Shown piece after piece: positions 8,336 through 16,381 of a stretch of 64,000 nt of DNA (positions are counted from its first letter, which is position 1; every line of letters begins with the position of its first letter). The notes beneath the pieces were generated by a model. The model was not told the DNA's origin and did no database searches. It saw nothing but the letters and a program-made list of their open reading frames with translations. This DNA is from Proteobacteria bacterium SG_bin9 (GTDB lineage: Bacteria; Pseudomonadota; Alphaproteobacteria; Rhizobiales; Xanthobacteraceae): contig LWDM01000059.1 in the NCBI GenBank assembly GCA_002083525.1, positions 132,314 through 196,313 on the forward strand. Reading direction: 5' to 3'. The position numbers and the translations under genes were made by a program.

Positions 8336-8971
8336 TTAGCGGCTGGCGGCGGAGCGCTTGGCGAGCTTCAGAGGTTGCTTGAGGAGGTTGGCGCTGCCGT
8401 CGGCGATCAGCTTCGTGACAATGTTCGCATAGTCGGCGCGAGTGACCGGCCCCGTCGCCTTGAACCACAGATAATGCCAGTTCAACATGCCGAAAAGTGA
8501 CATGGTGACCGGCGTGAGCAGCTTGGTGCCTTTCAATTGCGGCGCGACGCCAAGCACGGCGGACGAGAACGTCGCGACAAGTTCGCGCTCCATGTTCTTC
8601 AGTTCGGTCTGGCGCGTGAGCGGCAGCAGGCGAAGGCCGTTGATCTGTACGTTGTGCTGGGCATCAGCATCGCGATAGGCGTCGAGCAGGGCGGCGCAGA
8701 GTTCGCGCAGCCGCGCTTCCGGCGGCAGTTCCGGCTGGTCGGCGTTCTCGACGACCTCCAGCAGCTCTTCGAGGTGATAGCGGATCACATCGAACAGCAG
8801 GCCCTCCTTGTCCTTGTAGTAGTGATAGAGGTTGGCCTTGGAGACACCGCACGCCTCCGCGATCTTGTTCATGGACGCACGGTCGTAGCCGTACTCCGCA
8901 AACAGCTCCGCCGAACGGTCGAGAATTGCCCGCCGTTTGTCGTCGTAATCGGTTGCTCGGCTGCGAGCCAT
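8336..8971 (-). CDS. paaR: TetR-family regulator of the phenylacetate genes (PaaR-like)
   Basis: This 211-residue protein has an N-terminal TetR helix-turn-helix (IAEACGVSKANLYHYYKDKE, residues about 37-56) and an all-helical ligand domain. PaaR-type TetR repressors in other proteobacteria sense phenylacetyl-CoA and repress paa genes. The gene is embedded between paaK and paaZ in the same operon. A TetR-like palindrome lies upstream of paaG at 11654. With PaaX also present, the locus may have two repressors. The symbol is assigned from family and position, not from a demonstrated ligand. Confidence 0.75.
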   Translation of the reverse strand: MARSRATDYDDKRRAILDRSAELFAEYGYDRASMNKIAEACGVSKANLYHYYKDKEGLLFDVIRYHLEELLEVVENADQPELPPEARLRELCAALLDAYRDADAQHNVQINGLRLLPLTRQTELKNMERELVATFSSAVLGVAPQLKGTKLLTPVTMSLFGMLNWHYLWFKATGPVTRADYANIVTKLIADGSANLLKQPLKLAKRSAASR

Positions 8972-9008
8972 CGTGGTCCTTTCTTCGCTTAAGTTTCTGC
9001 CCGCGCGA

Positions 9009-10340
9009 TCACGCGCGGGGCCGGTTGTCGATCACGCGCTTGGCCTTGCCGCCCGAGCGCTCGATGCTGCCCGGTTCGAGCACGGTGACGGCGGCGGTGA
9101 TGCCGATGGTGTCTTTCACGCACTGTGCGAGCGCGGCGCTTGCGGTCTTGCGGACAGCGGCGTCCGCATCCGGCCGCGACTCCACCTGAATTTCCATGTT
9201 GTCCATGCGGCCGTCGCGCGTCAGCACGATCTGATAGTGCAGCGACAGATCGGGAATGGTGAGAAGCTTCTCCTCGATCTGCGTCGGGAAGACGTTGACG
9301 CCGCGCACGATCATCATGTCGTCGGAGCGGCCGGTCACCTTCTCCATGCGCCGCATCGAGCGCGCCGTGCCGGGCAGCAAGCGCGTCAGGTCGCGCGTGC
9401 GGTACCGGATGATCGGCATCGCTTCCTTGGTCAGCGACGTGAACACCAGTTCGCCTTTCTCGCCATCGGGCAGAACCTGGCCGGTGACTGGATCGATCAC
9501 CTCCGGATAGAAGTGATCTTCCCAGATGTGCAGGCCGTCCTTGGTCTCGACGCACTCGTTGGCGACGCCCGGGCCGATTACTTCCGACAGGCCGTAGATG
9601 TCGACCGCGTGGATATCGAAGGCTTCCTCGATCTCCTCGCGCATCGCATTGGTCCACGGCTCGGCGCCGAAGATGCCGATGCGCAGCGACGACTTGCGCG
9701 GATCGAGGCCCTGCTTCCGGAACTCGTCGAGGATCGCCAGCATGTAGGACGGCGTCACCATGATGATGTCGGGTTTGAAGTCGGTGATGAGCTGCACCTG
9801 CCGCTCGGTCATGCCGCCGGAAATCGGGATCACCGTGCAGCCCAGCCGCTCCGCGCCGTAATGCGCGCCGAGGCCGCCGGTAAACAGGCCGTAGCCGTAG
9901 GCGATATGCACTTTCATGCCGGGGCGTCCACCGGCCGCGCGGATCGAGCGGGCGACCACGTCGCTCCATGTGTCGATATCGCGCTTGGTGTAGCCAACGA
10001 CGGTCGGCTTGCCGGTCGTACCCGACGACGCATGAATGCGCGCGACCTTTTCTTCGGGCACAGCGAACATGCCGAACGGATAGTTGTCGCGCAGGTCGAT
10101 CTTGGTGGTGAAGGGAAACTTCGCCAGATCACTGAGATCTTTGAACGCGTCCGGCTTCACGCCCGCGGCGTCGAACGCCTTGCGGTAATGCGGCACATTC
10201 TCGTAGGCGTGACGCAGCGACCAGGCGAGCCGCTCGCGCTGCATCGCGCGGATATCATCGCGCGACGCGGCCTCGTATCGGTCGAGTTCGGCCGGTTGAG
10301 GGGTAAGCCTCTCAAGCTTACGCAGCGGAATCTGAATCAC
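9009..10340 (-). CDS. paaK: PaaK, phenylacetate-CoA ligase
   Basis: PaaK activates phenylacetate to phenylacetyl-CoA with ATP and CoA, the first committed step. The 443-residue protein has the AMP-binding P-loop HASSGTTGKPTVVGYTKRD near residue 105, the adenylate-forming motifs YGLSEVIGPG and YRTRDLTRLLPG, and the C-terminal lid motif GRSDDMMIVRGVNVFP. Length is normal. It is third in the minus-strand operon, after paaG and paaI. Confidence 0.96.
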   Translation of the reverse strand: MIQIPLRKLERLTPQPAELDRYEAASRDDIRAMQRERLAWSLRHAYENVPHYRKAFDAAGVKPDAFKDLSDLAKFPFTTKIDLRDNYPFGMFAVPEEKVARIHASSGTTGKPTVVGYTKRDIDTWSDVVARSIRAAGGRPGMKVHIAYGYGLFTGGLGAHYGAERLGCTVIPISGGMTERQVQLITDFKPDIIMVTPSYMLAILDEFRKQGLDPRKSSLRIGIFGAEPWTNAMREEIEEAFDIHAVDIYGLSEVIGPGVANECVETKDGLHIWEDHFYPEVIDPVTGQVLPDGEKGELVFTSLTKEAMPIIRYRTRDLTRLLPGTARSMRRMEKVTGRSDDMMIVRGVNVFPTQIEEKLLTIPDLSLHYQIVLTRDGRMDNMEIQVESRPDADAAVRKTASAALAQCVKDTIGITAAVTVLEPGSIERSGGKAKRVIDNRPRA

Positions 10341-10357
10341 GTGTCTCTCCCGGATTT

Positions 10358-10810
10358 TTATGTGTCACCGGAGCCAAGCAGGCGGCCGGTGATTGTCCGC
10401 GAGTGCCCGCGGAATTCTGCGATGACCTTGTTGCTGCCGTCACGGACGGTGACGTCGTAAATGCCGCTGCGGCCAGATCGAATCCGTTCAACGGCATGCG
10501 CGGTTAGCACATCGCCCTCATGCGCGGACTCGATGAACGTCACGGCGCAGTGCTGCGCGACGGTGCGCTGATCGTAGCTGTTGCAGGCGAATGCGAAGGT
10601 GGAATCGGCGAGCGTGAAGATGAAACCGCCGTGACAGATGCCGTGCCCGTTGGTCATCTCCTTGCGCACCGTCATGGAGAGCACTGCCTCGCCGGGGCCG
10701 ACGCGCTCGATGCGCATGCCGAGGCCCTTGCTGGCGCGATCGTCCTGCCACATGGCGTCGGCGCAGGCTTTCGCCATCGCATGCGGATCGGCGTATGCGG
10801 CGCTAGTCAT
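10358..10810 (-). CDS. paaI: PaaI, phenylacetyl-CoA pathway thioesterase
   Basis: PaaI is a hotdog-fold thioesterase that removes CoA from hydroxylated phenylacetyl-CoA, guarding against CoA trapping. The 150-residue protein contains the family signature NGHGICHGGFIFTLADSTFA near residue 55 and the C-terminal pattern SGRSGIYDVTVRD. The ATG at 10810 is chosen because its first base overlaps the paaG stop codon (TGATG), a typical coupling arrangement; the frame stays open further upstream only as a shadow of paaG. Confidence 0.92.
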   Translation of the reverse strand: MTSAAYADPHAMAKACADAMWQDDRASKGLGMRIERVGPGEAVLSMTVRKEMTNGHGICHGGFIFTLADSTFAFACNSYDQRTVAQHCAVTFIESAHEGDVLTAHAVERIRSGRSGIYDVTVRDGSNKVIAEFRGHSRTITGRLLGSGDT

Positions 10811-11601
10811 CACATCCGTCCCGTGAAGCGCGCCGGACGTTTTTCCATGAAGGCGGTGACGCCTTCGGCGAAATCCGGGCCGCGGCCCGCCTGTCCTTGC
10901 AGATCGCGCTCGAGATCGAGCTGCTGATCGAGTGTGTTCTGTCCAGCCACATCGAGCGCGCGTTTGATCAGCGCCAGCGCGCCGGTCGGCTGCTTGGCGA
11001 GATGTTCGACAAGTTTGCGTGCGTCGGTCATCAGGCTGGCATCGTCGACCACTTTCCAGATCATGCCCCACGCTTCCGCCTGTTCGGCGCTGACCGCATC
11101 GCCCAGCAGCGTCAATGCACGCGCCCGCGCATTGCCGACGAGGCGTGGCAGAAACCACGTGCCGCCGCTGTCCGGCACCAGCGCGATCTTCGAGAAGGCC
11201 TGGATGAATTTCGCCGAACGCGCCGCGAGCACGATGTCGCAGGCGAGCGCCAGATTGGCGCCCGCGCCCGCCGCCACGCCATTGACGGCGCAGACAACCG
11301 GCATCTGCAGCTGCTTCAATTTGCGGATCAGCGGATTGTAGTTTGTCTCGATCGCCTGCGAGAGATCGGGCGTTTGTCCCGGCGTGAACACGCCGTCCGC
11401 CAGATCCTGTCCGGCGCAGAAGCCGCGTCCCGCGCCCGTCAGCAGCAACGCGCGGCATGACGCGTCCGCTGCCGCATCGGTCAGCGCCTTCGCGAGCGCC
11501 GTGTGCATCGCCTGATTGAATGAATTGAGGCTTTCGGGGCGGTTAAGGGTGATGACTCGAAAGCCATCTCCGACCTCGACCTGAATCGGTTCTTTATCCA
11601 T
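10810..11601 (-). CDS. paaG: PaaG, 1,2-epoxyphenylacetyl-CoA isomerase
   Basis: PaaG is a crotonase-fold enzyme that converts ring-1,2-epoxyphenylacetyl-CoA to the oxepin and also acts as a later double-bond isomerase. The 263-residue protein shows the oxyanion-hole segment GFCAGQDLAD near residue 60 and GVAAGAGANLALACDI near residue 105, followed by ALVPDSGGTWFLPRLVG typical of PaaG. The start MDKEPIQVEV at 11601 gives the normal length. It is first in the minus-strand operon and its upstream region holds a TetR-type palindrome. Confidence 0.93.
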   Translation of the reverse strand: MDKEPIQVEVGDGFRVITLNRPESLNSFNQAMHTALAKALTDAAADASCRALLLTGAGRGFCAGQDLADGVFTPGQTPDLSQAIETNYNPLIRKLKQLQMPVVCAVNGVAAGAGANLALACDIVLAARSAKFIQAFSKIALVPDSGGTWFLPRLVGNARARALTLLGDAVSAEQAEAWGMIWKVVDDASLMTDARKLVEHLAKQPTGALALIKRALDVAGQNTLDQQLDLERDLQGQAGRGPDFAEGVTAFMEKRPARFTGRM

Positions 11602-11653
11602 TGCGCTCTCCCAATCGGCTTTTCTGTCGCAGCCTGTTGAGGGGCACAATACT

Positions 11654-11675
11654 ATTGACCAACCGTCCGGTCAAT
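11654..11675. promoter_or_regulatory. Candidate PaaR (TetR-family) operator
   Basis: The 22-base sequence starts ATTGACC and ends GGTCAAT, giving seven perfect bases in each arm and two more central matches. GACC/GGTC-armed palindromes are typical TetR-type sites controlling acyl-CoA catabolism. It lies 53 bases upstream of paaG on one strand and about 90 bases upstream of the divergent ABC transporter gene on the other, so one repressor could control both. Confidence 0.6.
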
Positions 11676-11765
11676 TATATCAAGACGGGAAGAAGCGAGC
11701 TGCCTTGCGGAAGGCTCGCCGGGCGAAACCCGCAGCAAGCGGGCGCTCAACCCAGGGAGGATATT

Positions 11766-12929
11766 ATGAAGCCGACATCCGTCATCCGTTTTCTTTTTGC
11801 GGCGGCTACCGCCAGCCTGCTTTGCGGCACCGCGTCCGCGCAGCAGACCGTCAAGATCGGTTCCATTCTCTCGGTCACCGGGCCGGCCTCATTCCTTGGT
11901 GAACCCGAGGACAAGACGCTGCGCATGTATGTCGACAAGATCAACGCAGCCGGCGGCATCAACGGCAAGAAGATCGAGCTCGTGATCTATGACGACGGCG
12001 GCGATGCCAACAAGGCGCGCACCTTCGCCACGCGTCTGATCGAGGACGATAAGGTCGTAGCTGTCGCGGGCGGTTCGACCACCGGCACGACCATGGCGAT
12101 GATCCCGGTGTTCGAGGAAGCGCAGATTCCGCTGATTTCCTTCGCCGGCGCGGTCGAAGTCATCGATCCGGTGCGCAAGTTCGTCTTCAAAACCCCGCAC
12201 ACCGACAAGATGGCCTGCGAGAAGATCTTCGAGGACCTCAAGCAGCGCAATCTCACCAAGATCGCGATGATTTCGGGCACTGACGGCTTCGGCGCCTCGA
12301 TGAAGACGCAGTGCACCAAGGCCGCGCCGACCTACGGCATCCAGATCGTGACTGAGGAGAGCTATGGCCCGCGCGACAGCGACATGACCGGCCAGCTCAC
12401 CAAGATCAAGAACACCGCCGGCATTCAGGCGGTGGTCAATCCGGGCTTCGGCCAGGGTCCGGCCATTGTCACGCGCAACTACGCACAGCTCGGTATGACA
12501 GCGACACCGCTTTATCAGAGCCACGGTGTGGCCTCGAAGAGCTTCATCGAGCTCGCCGGCCCAGCGGCCGAGGGCGTGCGCCTGCCGGCAGCCGCGCTGC
12601 TCGTCGGCGATAAGCTCCCGGACAACGACCCGCAGAAGAAAGTCGTCGTCGACTACAAGAAAGAGTACGAGGACGGCGCCAAGCAGCCGGTCTCGACCTT
12701 CGGCGGTCACGCCTATGACGGTCTGATGATCCTCGTCGAAGCGATGAAGCGCGCGAACTCGGCCGATCCGAAGAAGATTCGCGACGAGATCGAGAAGACC
12801 AAGGGCTTCGTCGGCACCGGCGGCGTCGTCACCATGTCGGCGACCGATCACCTTGGCCTCGATCTCTCGGCCTTCCGCATGCTGGAGATCAAGAACGGCG
12901 ACTGGTCGCTGCTGAAGCCGGGTACGTAA
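11766..12929 (+). CDS. ABC transporter substrate-binding protein, branched-chain amino-acid/aromatic type
   Basis: This 387-residue periplasmic protein begins with a Sec signal peptide (MKPTSVIRFLFAAATASLLC, cleavage near ASAQQ) and then the type I periplasmic-binding fold: VKIGSILSVTGPASFLGEPE, YDDGGDANKARTFATRLIED. Such proteins bind amino acids or aromatic and short-chain carboxylates. The ATG at 11766 follows GGGAGG at good spacing. It heads a livHMGF operon, divergent from paaG across a TetR-type palindrome. Uptake of phenylacetate or a precursor is inferred from context. Confidence 0.85.
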   Translation: MKPTSVIRFLFAAATASLLCGTASAQQTVKIGSILSVTGPASFLGEPEDKTLRMYVDKINAAGGINGKKIELVIYDDGGDANKARTFATRLIEDDKVVAVAGGSTTGTTMAMIPVFEEAQIPLISFAGAVEVIDPVRKFVFKTPHTDKMACEKIFEDLKQRNLTKIAMISGTDGFGASMKTQCTKAAPTYGIQIVTEESYGPRDSDMTGQLTKIKNTAGIQAVVNPGFGQGPAIVTRNYAQLGMTATPLYQSHGVASKSFIELAGPAAEGVRLPAAALLVGDKLPDNDPQKKVVVDYKKEYEDGAKQPVSTFGGHAYDGLMILVEAMKRANSADPKKIRDEIEKTKGFVGTGGVVTMSATDHLGLDLSAFRMLEIKNGDWSLLKPGT

Positions 12930-13009
12930 TCGCACCGGGCATTCTCTCGCCATTCGTCACTGACTGATGGCGGCGGTCCCAGAACCGCCGCCGATTTGCG
13001 GAGCAGAGG

Positions 13010-13882
13010 ATGCCCGAATTCACCCAATTCCTTGTATCGGGTCTCACGGTGGGCGCGGTCTACGCGCTCGTCGCGCTCGGCTTCACGCTGATTTACAACG
13101 CGTCCGACGTCGTGAACTTCGCGCAAGGTGAGTTCGTGATGCTGGGCGGCATGGTCACAGTGTTCCTCGCCGCCGCAGGCGTGCCGCTGCCGCTCGCCGC
13201 CCTGCTCGCGGTCATTGTTTCGATCGCCGTCGGCCTGCTCCTCTACTGGATGGCCATCGAGCCCGCGCGCGACGCATCGCCGGTGACGCTCATCATCATC
13301 ACCATCGGCGCGTCGATCCTGCTGCGCGGGATCGCGCAGATTCTGTTCGACAAGCAATTCCATAAGCTGCCGAGCATTTCCGGCGACACGCCGGTGCAAC
13401 TGCTCGGCGCAGCCGTGCAGCCGCAAAGCTTCTGGGTGCTGGGCGGCACCGCCGTCATCGTGCTGCTGCTCTATGTCTTCTTCGAACGCACCGTGCTCGG
13501 CAAGGCCGTGCTGGCGACCGCCGCCAACCGCCTGGCTGCGCGGCTCGTCGGCATCAACACCGCAACCATCATGGCGCTGGCGTTCGGCGGCTCGGCCGCC
13601 ATCGGTGCGGTCGCCGGCATCCTCATCACGCCGATCACGCTGACAAGTTACGATGTCGGCACACTGCTGGCGCTGAAGGGATTTGCGGCAGCGATGCTGG
13701 GCGGCATGGGCAATCCGCTCGGCGCCGTCGCCGGAGGATTGCTGCTCGGGCTGCTTGAGTCGTTCGGCGTCGGCTACATCAGCTCAGCCTACAAGGACGC
13801 CGTCGCATTCGTCGTTATTCTCATCGTCCTTTTCGCCGCGCCGCAGGGGTTGTTCGGCCGCCGCAACGTGGAAAGGGTCTAG
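13010..13882 (+). CDS. livH: LivH-type ABC transporter permease
   Basis: This 290-residue inner-membrane permease of the branched-chain amino-acid class has about eight hydrophobic segments. It begins with FTQFLVSGLTVGAVYALVAL and includes the family segment NFAQGEFVMLGGM and, near the C-terminus, GFAAAMLGGMGNPLGAVAGG. The ribosome binding site GGAGCAGAGG precedes the ATG. It works with LivM and the ATPases LivG and LivF, all in the same operon. Confidence 0.92.
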   Translation: MPEFTQFLVSGLTVGAVYALVALGFTLIYNASDVVNFAQGEFVMLGGMVTVFLAAAGVPLPLAALLAVIVSIAVGLLLYWMAIEPARDASPVTLIIITIGASILLRGIAQILFDKQFHKLPSISGDTPVQLLGAAVQPQSFWVLGGTAVIVLLLYVFFERTVLGKAVLATAANRLAARLVGINTATIMALAFGGSAAIGAVAGILITPITLTSYDVGTLLALKGFAAAMLGGMGNPLGAVAGGLLLGLLESFGVGYISSAYKDAVAFVVILIVLFAAPQGLFGRRNVERV

Positions 13883-13884
13883 CC

Positions 13885-14829
13885 GTGCTGAACCGGATCG
13901 GCTCGCGCTATCTCACGCTCATCGTGCTCGCGGTGATCATCTGCGTGCTGCCGCTGGTGTTTCCGTCGAGCTATTATTTTCGCGTCGCGTCGCTGGTGTG
14001 GGTGTCGGCGCTTGCCGCCGTCGGCCTTAACGTGCTGATGGGACAGGCGGGCCAGGTGAGCCTCGGCCACGCCGGTTTCTTCGGTATCGGCGCTTATGCA
14101 GTCGCCGTAGGCCCAACCCATTTCGGCATTCAGCCCTGGGCTGCAGTTCTGCTTGGCTGCCTGTTCTCGTCGGTCCTGGCTTATCTGGTCGGCAGGCCGA
14201 TCCTGAAGCTGAAGGGACACTATCTCGCCATCGCAACACTCGGGTTCGGCGTGCTTGTCGCGCTCGTGATCACCACGGAAAGCCGCTGGACAGGTGGTCC
14301 CGATGGCATGTCCGTCTCGCGGCTCGTGCTGTTCGGCTGGCGCGTCAGCGGTTCGAACACCTGGTACTGGGTCACGGGCACGCTGCTGCTGCTCGGCACG
14401 TGGCTCTCGCTGAACCTCAGCGAAACGCCGACAGGACGAGCATTTCGCGCATTGCATGACAGCGAGGTCGCGGCCCGCGTTGCGGGTATCGATGTCGCGC
14501 GGTTCAAGCTACAGGCGTTTGTGATCGCCGCCGCCTACGCCTCGATTGCCGGATCGGCGCTGGCGCTCATGAACGGCTTCATCAGCCCCGACCAGGCCGG
14601 CTTCCTGCATTCCGTCGAACTGGTGACGATGGTCGTGCTCGGCGGGCTTGGCTCCGTCGTCGGCAGCATCGTCGGCGCCGCCGTGCTGGTGACGCTGCCG
14701 CAGGTGCTGACCATCTTTCAGGAATACGAGCACGCGCTGCTGGGCTTGATCATCATCGTCTCGATGATCTTCATGCGCGACGGCATCGTTCCGACGTTGG
14801 CGCGGCGTTTTGCGCGGAGGCCGGCATGA
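13885..14829 (+). CDS. livM: LivM-type ABC transporter permease
   Basis: This is the second permease of the Liv-type transporter (314 residues, about nine hydrophobic segments). The family segments GLNVLMGQAGQVSLGHAGFF near residue 45 and ARVAGIDVARFKLQAFVIAA around residue 200 are visible. It starts with GTG two bases after the livH stop and overlaps livG by 4 bases, indicating translational coupling. Confidence 0.92.
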   Translation: MLNRIGSRYLTLIVLAVIICVLPLVFPSSYYFRVASLVWVSALAAVGLNVLMGQAGQVSLGHAGFFGIGAYAVAVGPTHFGIQPWAAVLLGCLFSSVLAYLVGRPILKLKGHYLAIATLGFGVLVALVITTESRWTGGPDGMSVSRLVLFGWRVSGSNTWYWVTGTLLLLGTWLSLNLSETPTGRAFRALHDSEVAARVAGIDVARFKLQAFVIAAAYASIAGSALALMNGFISPDQAGFLHSVELVTMVVLGGLGSVVGSIVGAAVLVTLPQVLTIFQEYEHALLGLIIIVSMIFMRDGIVPTLARRFARRPA

Positions 14830-15608
14830 CGCTTCTCGCAGCGAAAGACATCGGCATCTCGTTCGGCGGCGTGAAAGCCGTCGACGGTGTCAGCTTCAGC
14901 GTAGAGCCGGGGCAGATTCTCTCGATCATCGGTCCCAACGGCGCCGGCAAGACGACCCTGTTCAACATCGTGTCGGGTGTTTATGCGAGCCAGCACGGTC
15001 AGGTGGAGCTCGCCGGCGAAAACGTCACCGGCCTGCAGCCCGACAAGCTCGCCCAGCGCGGCCTCTCGCGCACGTTTCAGAATCTGCAGATTTTCCAGCG
15101 CATGACGGCCGCCGAGAACGTGATGGTGGGGCGGCACCTGCGCGAACGCTGCAATCTGTTCGCGGACCTGTTCCGCCTCCCCTCCGTCAGCCGGCAGAAC
15201 GCACAAACCCGCGCGACCGCGCTGTCGCTGCTCGACAACGTCGGTTTGCGCGGCGTTGCGGACATCGCTGCCGGATCGTTGCCTTACGGAGCCTGCAAGC
15301 GGCTGGAGATCGCGCGAGCACTGGCGGCGGAGCCGCGCGTGCTGCTGCTTGATGAGCCCGCGGCGGGATGCAACGCAGTCGAGACCGAAGAGATCGACGA
15401 GTTGATCCGGCACGTCGCGGATAGCGGCATCGCGGTCGTGCTTGTCGAGCACGACATGAAACTCGTGATGAAGATTTCCGATCGCATCCTCGTCCTCAAT
15501 CGCGGCAAGCCGATCGCCGAAGGCACGCCGCGCGAAGTCCGCGACGATCCCGCGGTGCTTGAGGCCTATCTCGGCAAGCATGGCGCACGGGAGGCGGCTC
15601 GTGCTTAA
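14826..15608 (+). CDS. livG: LivG-type ABC transporter ATPase
   Basis: This 260-residue ATPase has Walker A GPNGAGKTT near residue 38, the Walker B region RVLLLDEPAAG, and the switch histidine in VLVEHDMKLVM. A canonical LSGGQ signature is not obvious; the equivalent segment reads GSLPYGACKRLEIARALA, as is common in LivG. It overlaps livM (ATGA) and livF, so the three are coupled. Confidence 0.92.
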   Translation: MTLLAAKDIGISFGGVKAVDGVSFSVEPGQILSIIGPNGAGKTTLFNIVSGVYASQHGQVELAGENVTGLQPDKLAQRGLSRTFQNLQIFQRMTAAENVMVGRHLRERCNLFADLFRLPSVSRQNAQTRATALSLLDNVGLRGVADIAAGSLPYGACKRLEIARALAAEPRVLLLDEPAAGCNAVETEEIDELIRHVADSGIAVVLVEHDMKLVMKISDRILVLNRGKPIAEGTPREVRDDPAVLEAYLGKHGAREAARA

Positions 15609-16305
15609 GGTCTCGAACCTCCACAGCGCCTATGGCCGCATCGAAGTCCTGCACGGGGTCAACCTCACGATCCGGAAAGGCGAGGTGGTCGCCCTGATCG
15701 GATCGAACGGTGCGGGCAAGACCACGCTGCTGCGCGCGCTGTCCGGTATCCAGCCGATCACGGCAGGTGAGATCGAATTCTGCGGCGAGCGTATCGAACG
15801 GACAAAGCCGCACCGGCGCGTCGCGCTCGGCATGACCCAATCGCCCGAAGGACGGCAGATTTTCGCGCCGCTGAGCGTCGAGGATAATCTGCGCCTCGGC
15901 GCCTACGTACGGAAAGACGGCGCGATCGAAGCGGATCGCGACCGCATCTACGCGATGTTTCCGATTCTTGCCGAGAAGCGGCAGCAACTCGCGGGCGGTC
16001 TCTCAGGCGGCCAGCAACAGATGCTGGCGATCGGCCGCGCGCTGATGGGCAAGCCCAGCCTGCTCCTGCTCGACGAGCCTTCGCTCGGCCTTTCGCCGAC
16101 ATTGGTCGATCAGATCCTCGCTGCCATTGCCGGGCTCCGCAAGGATGGCGTGACCGTGTTGCTGGTCGAGCAGAACGCAAGCGCGGCGCTTGAAATCGCC
16201 GACCGGGGCTACGTTCTCGAAACGGGCAAGATCGCACTCGAAGGCGAAGGAGCGGCGCTACTCGCCGACCCAAAAGTGAAGGCAGCATATCTCGGCGCGG
16301 CCTAG
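15601..16305 (+). CDS. livF: LivF-type ABC transporter ATPase
   Basis: This is the second ATPase of the transporter, 234 residues with the GTG start at 15601. That start has GGGAGG a few bases upstream and gives the usual N-terminus VLKVSNLHSAYG; an ATG at 15580 would add seven residues. It shows Walker A GSNGAGKTT, signature LSGGQQQMLAIGRAL and Walker B LLLLDEPSLGL. It overlaps the end of livG by 8 bases. Confidence 0.92.
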   Translation: MLKVSNLHSAYGRIEVLHGVNLTIRKGEVVALIGSNGAGKTTLLRALSGIQPITAGEIEFCGERIERTKPHRRVALGMTQSPEGRQIFAPLSVEDNLRLGAYVRKDGAIEADRDRIYAMFPILAEKRQQLAGGLSGGQQQMLAIGRALMGKPSLLLLDEPSLGLSPTLVDQILAAIAGLRKDGVTVLLVEQNASAALEIADRGYVLETGKIALEGEGAALLADPKVKAAYLGAA

Positions 16306-16381
16306 CCGGCCGCCATATCCTCTCGGCGCGGCCAATGCTAAGATGCGGCTGTTTCGGGATTGATGACGCCGTGAGGCATCG

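Noticed and set aside
10811..11458. N-terminal extension of paaI through the paaG region
   Set aside because: The extra 216 codons are out of frame with paaG and resemble no protein; TGATG coupling at 10810 gives a normal PaaI.
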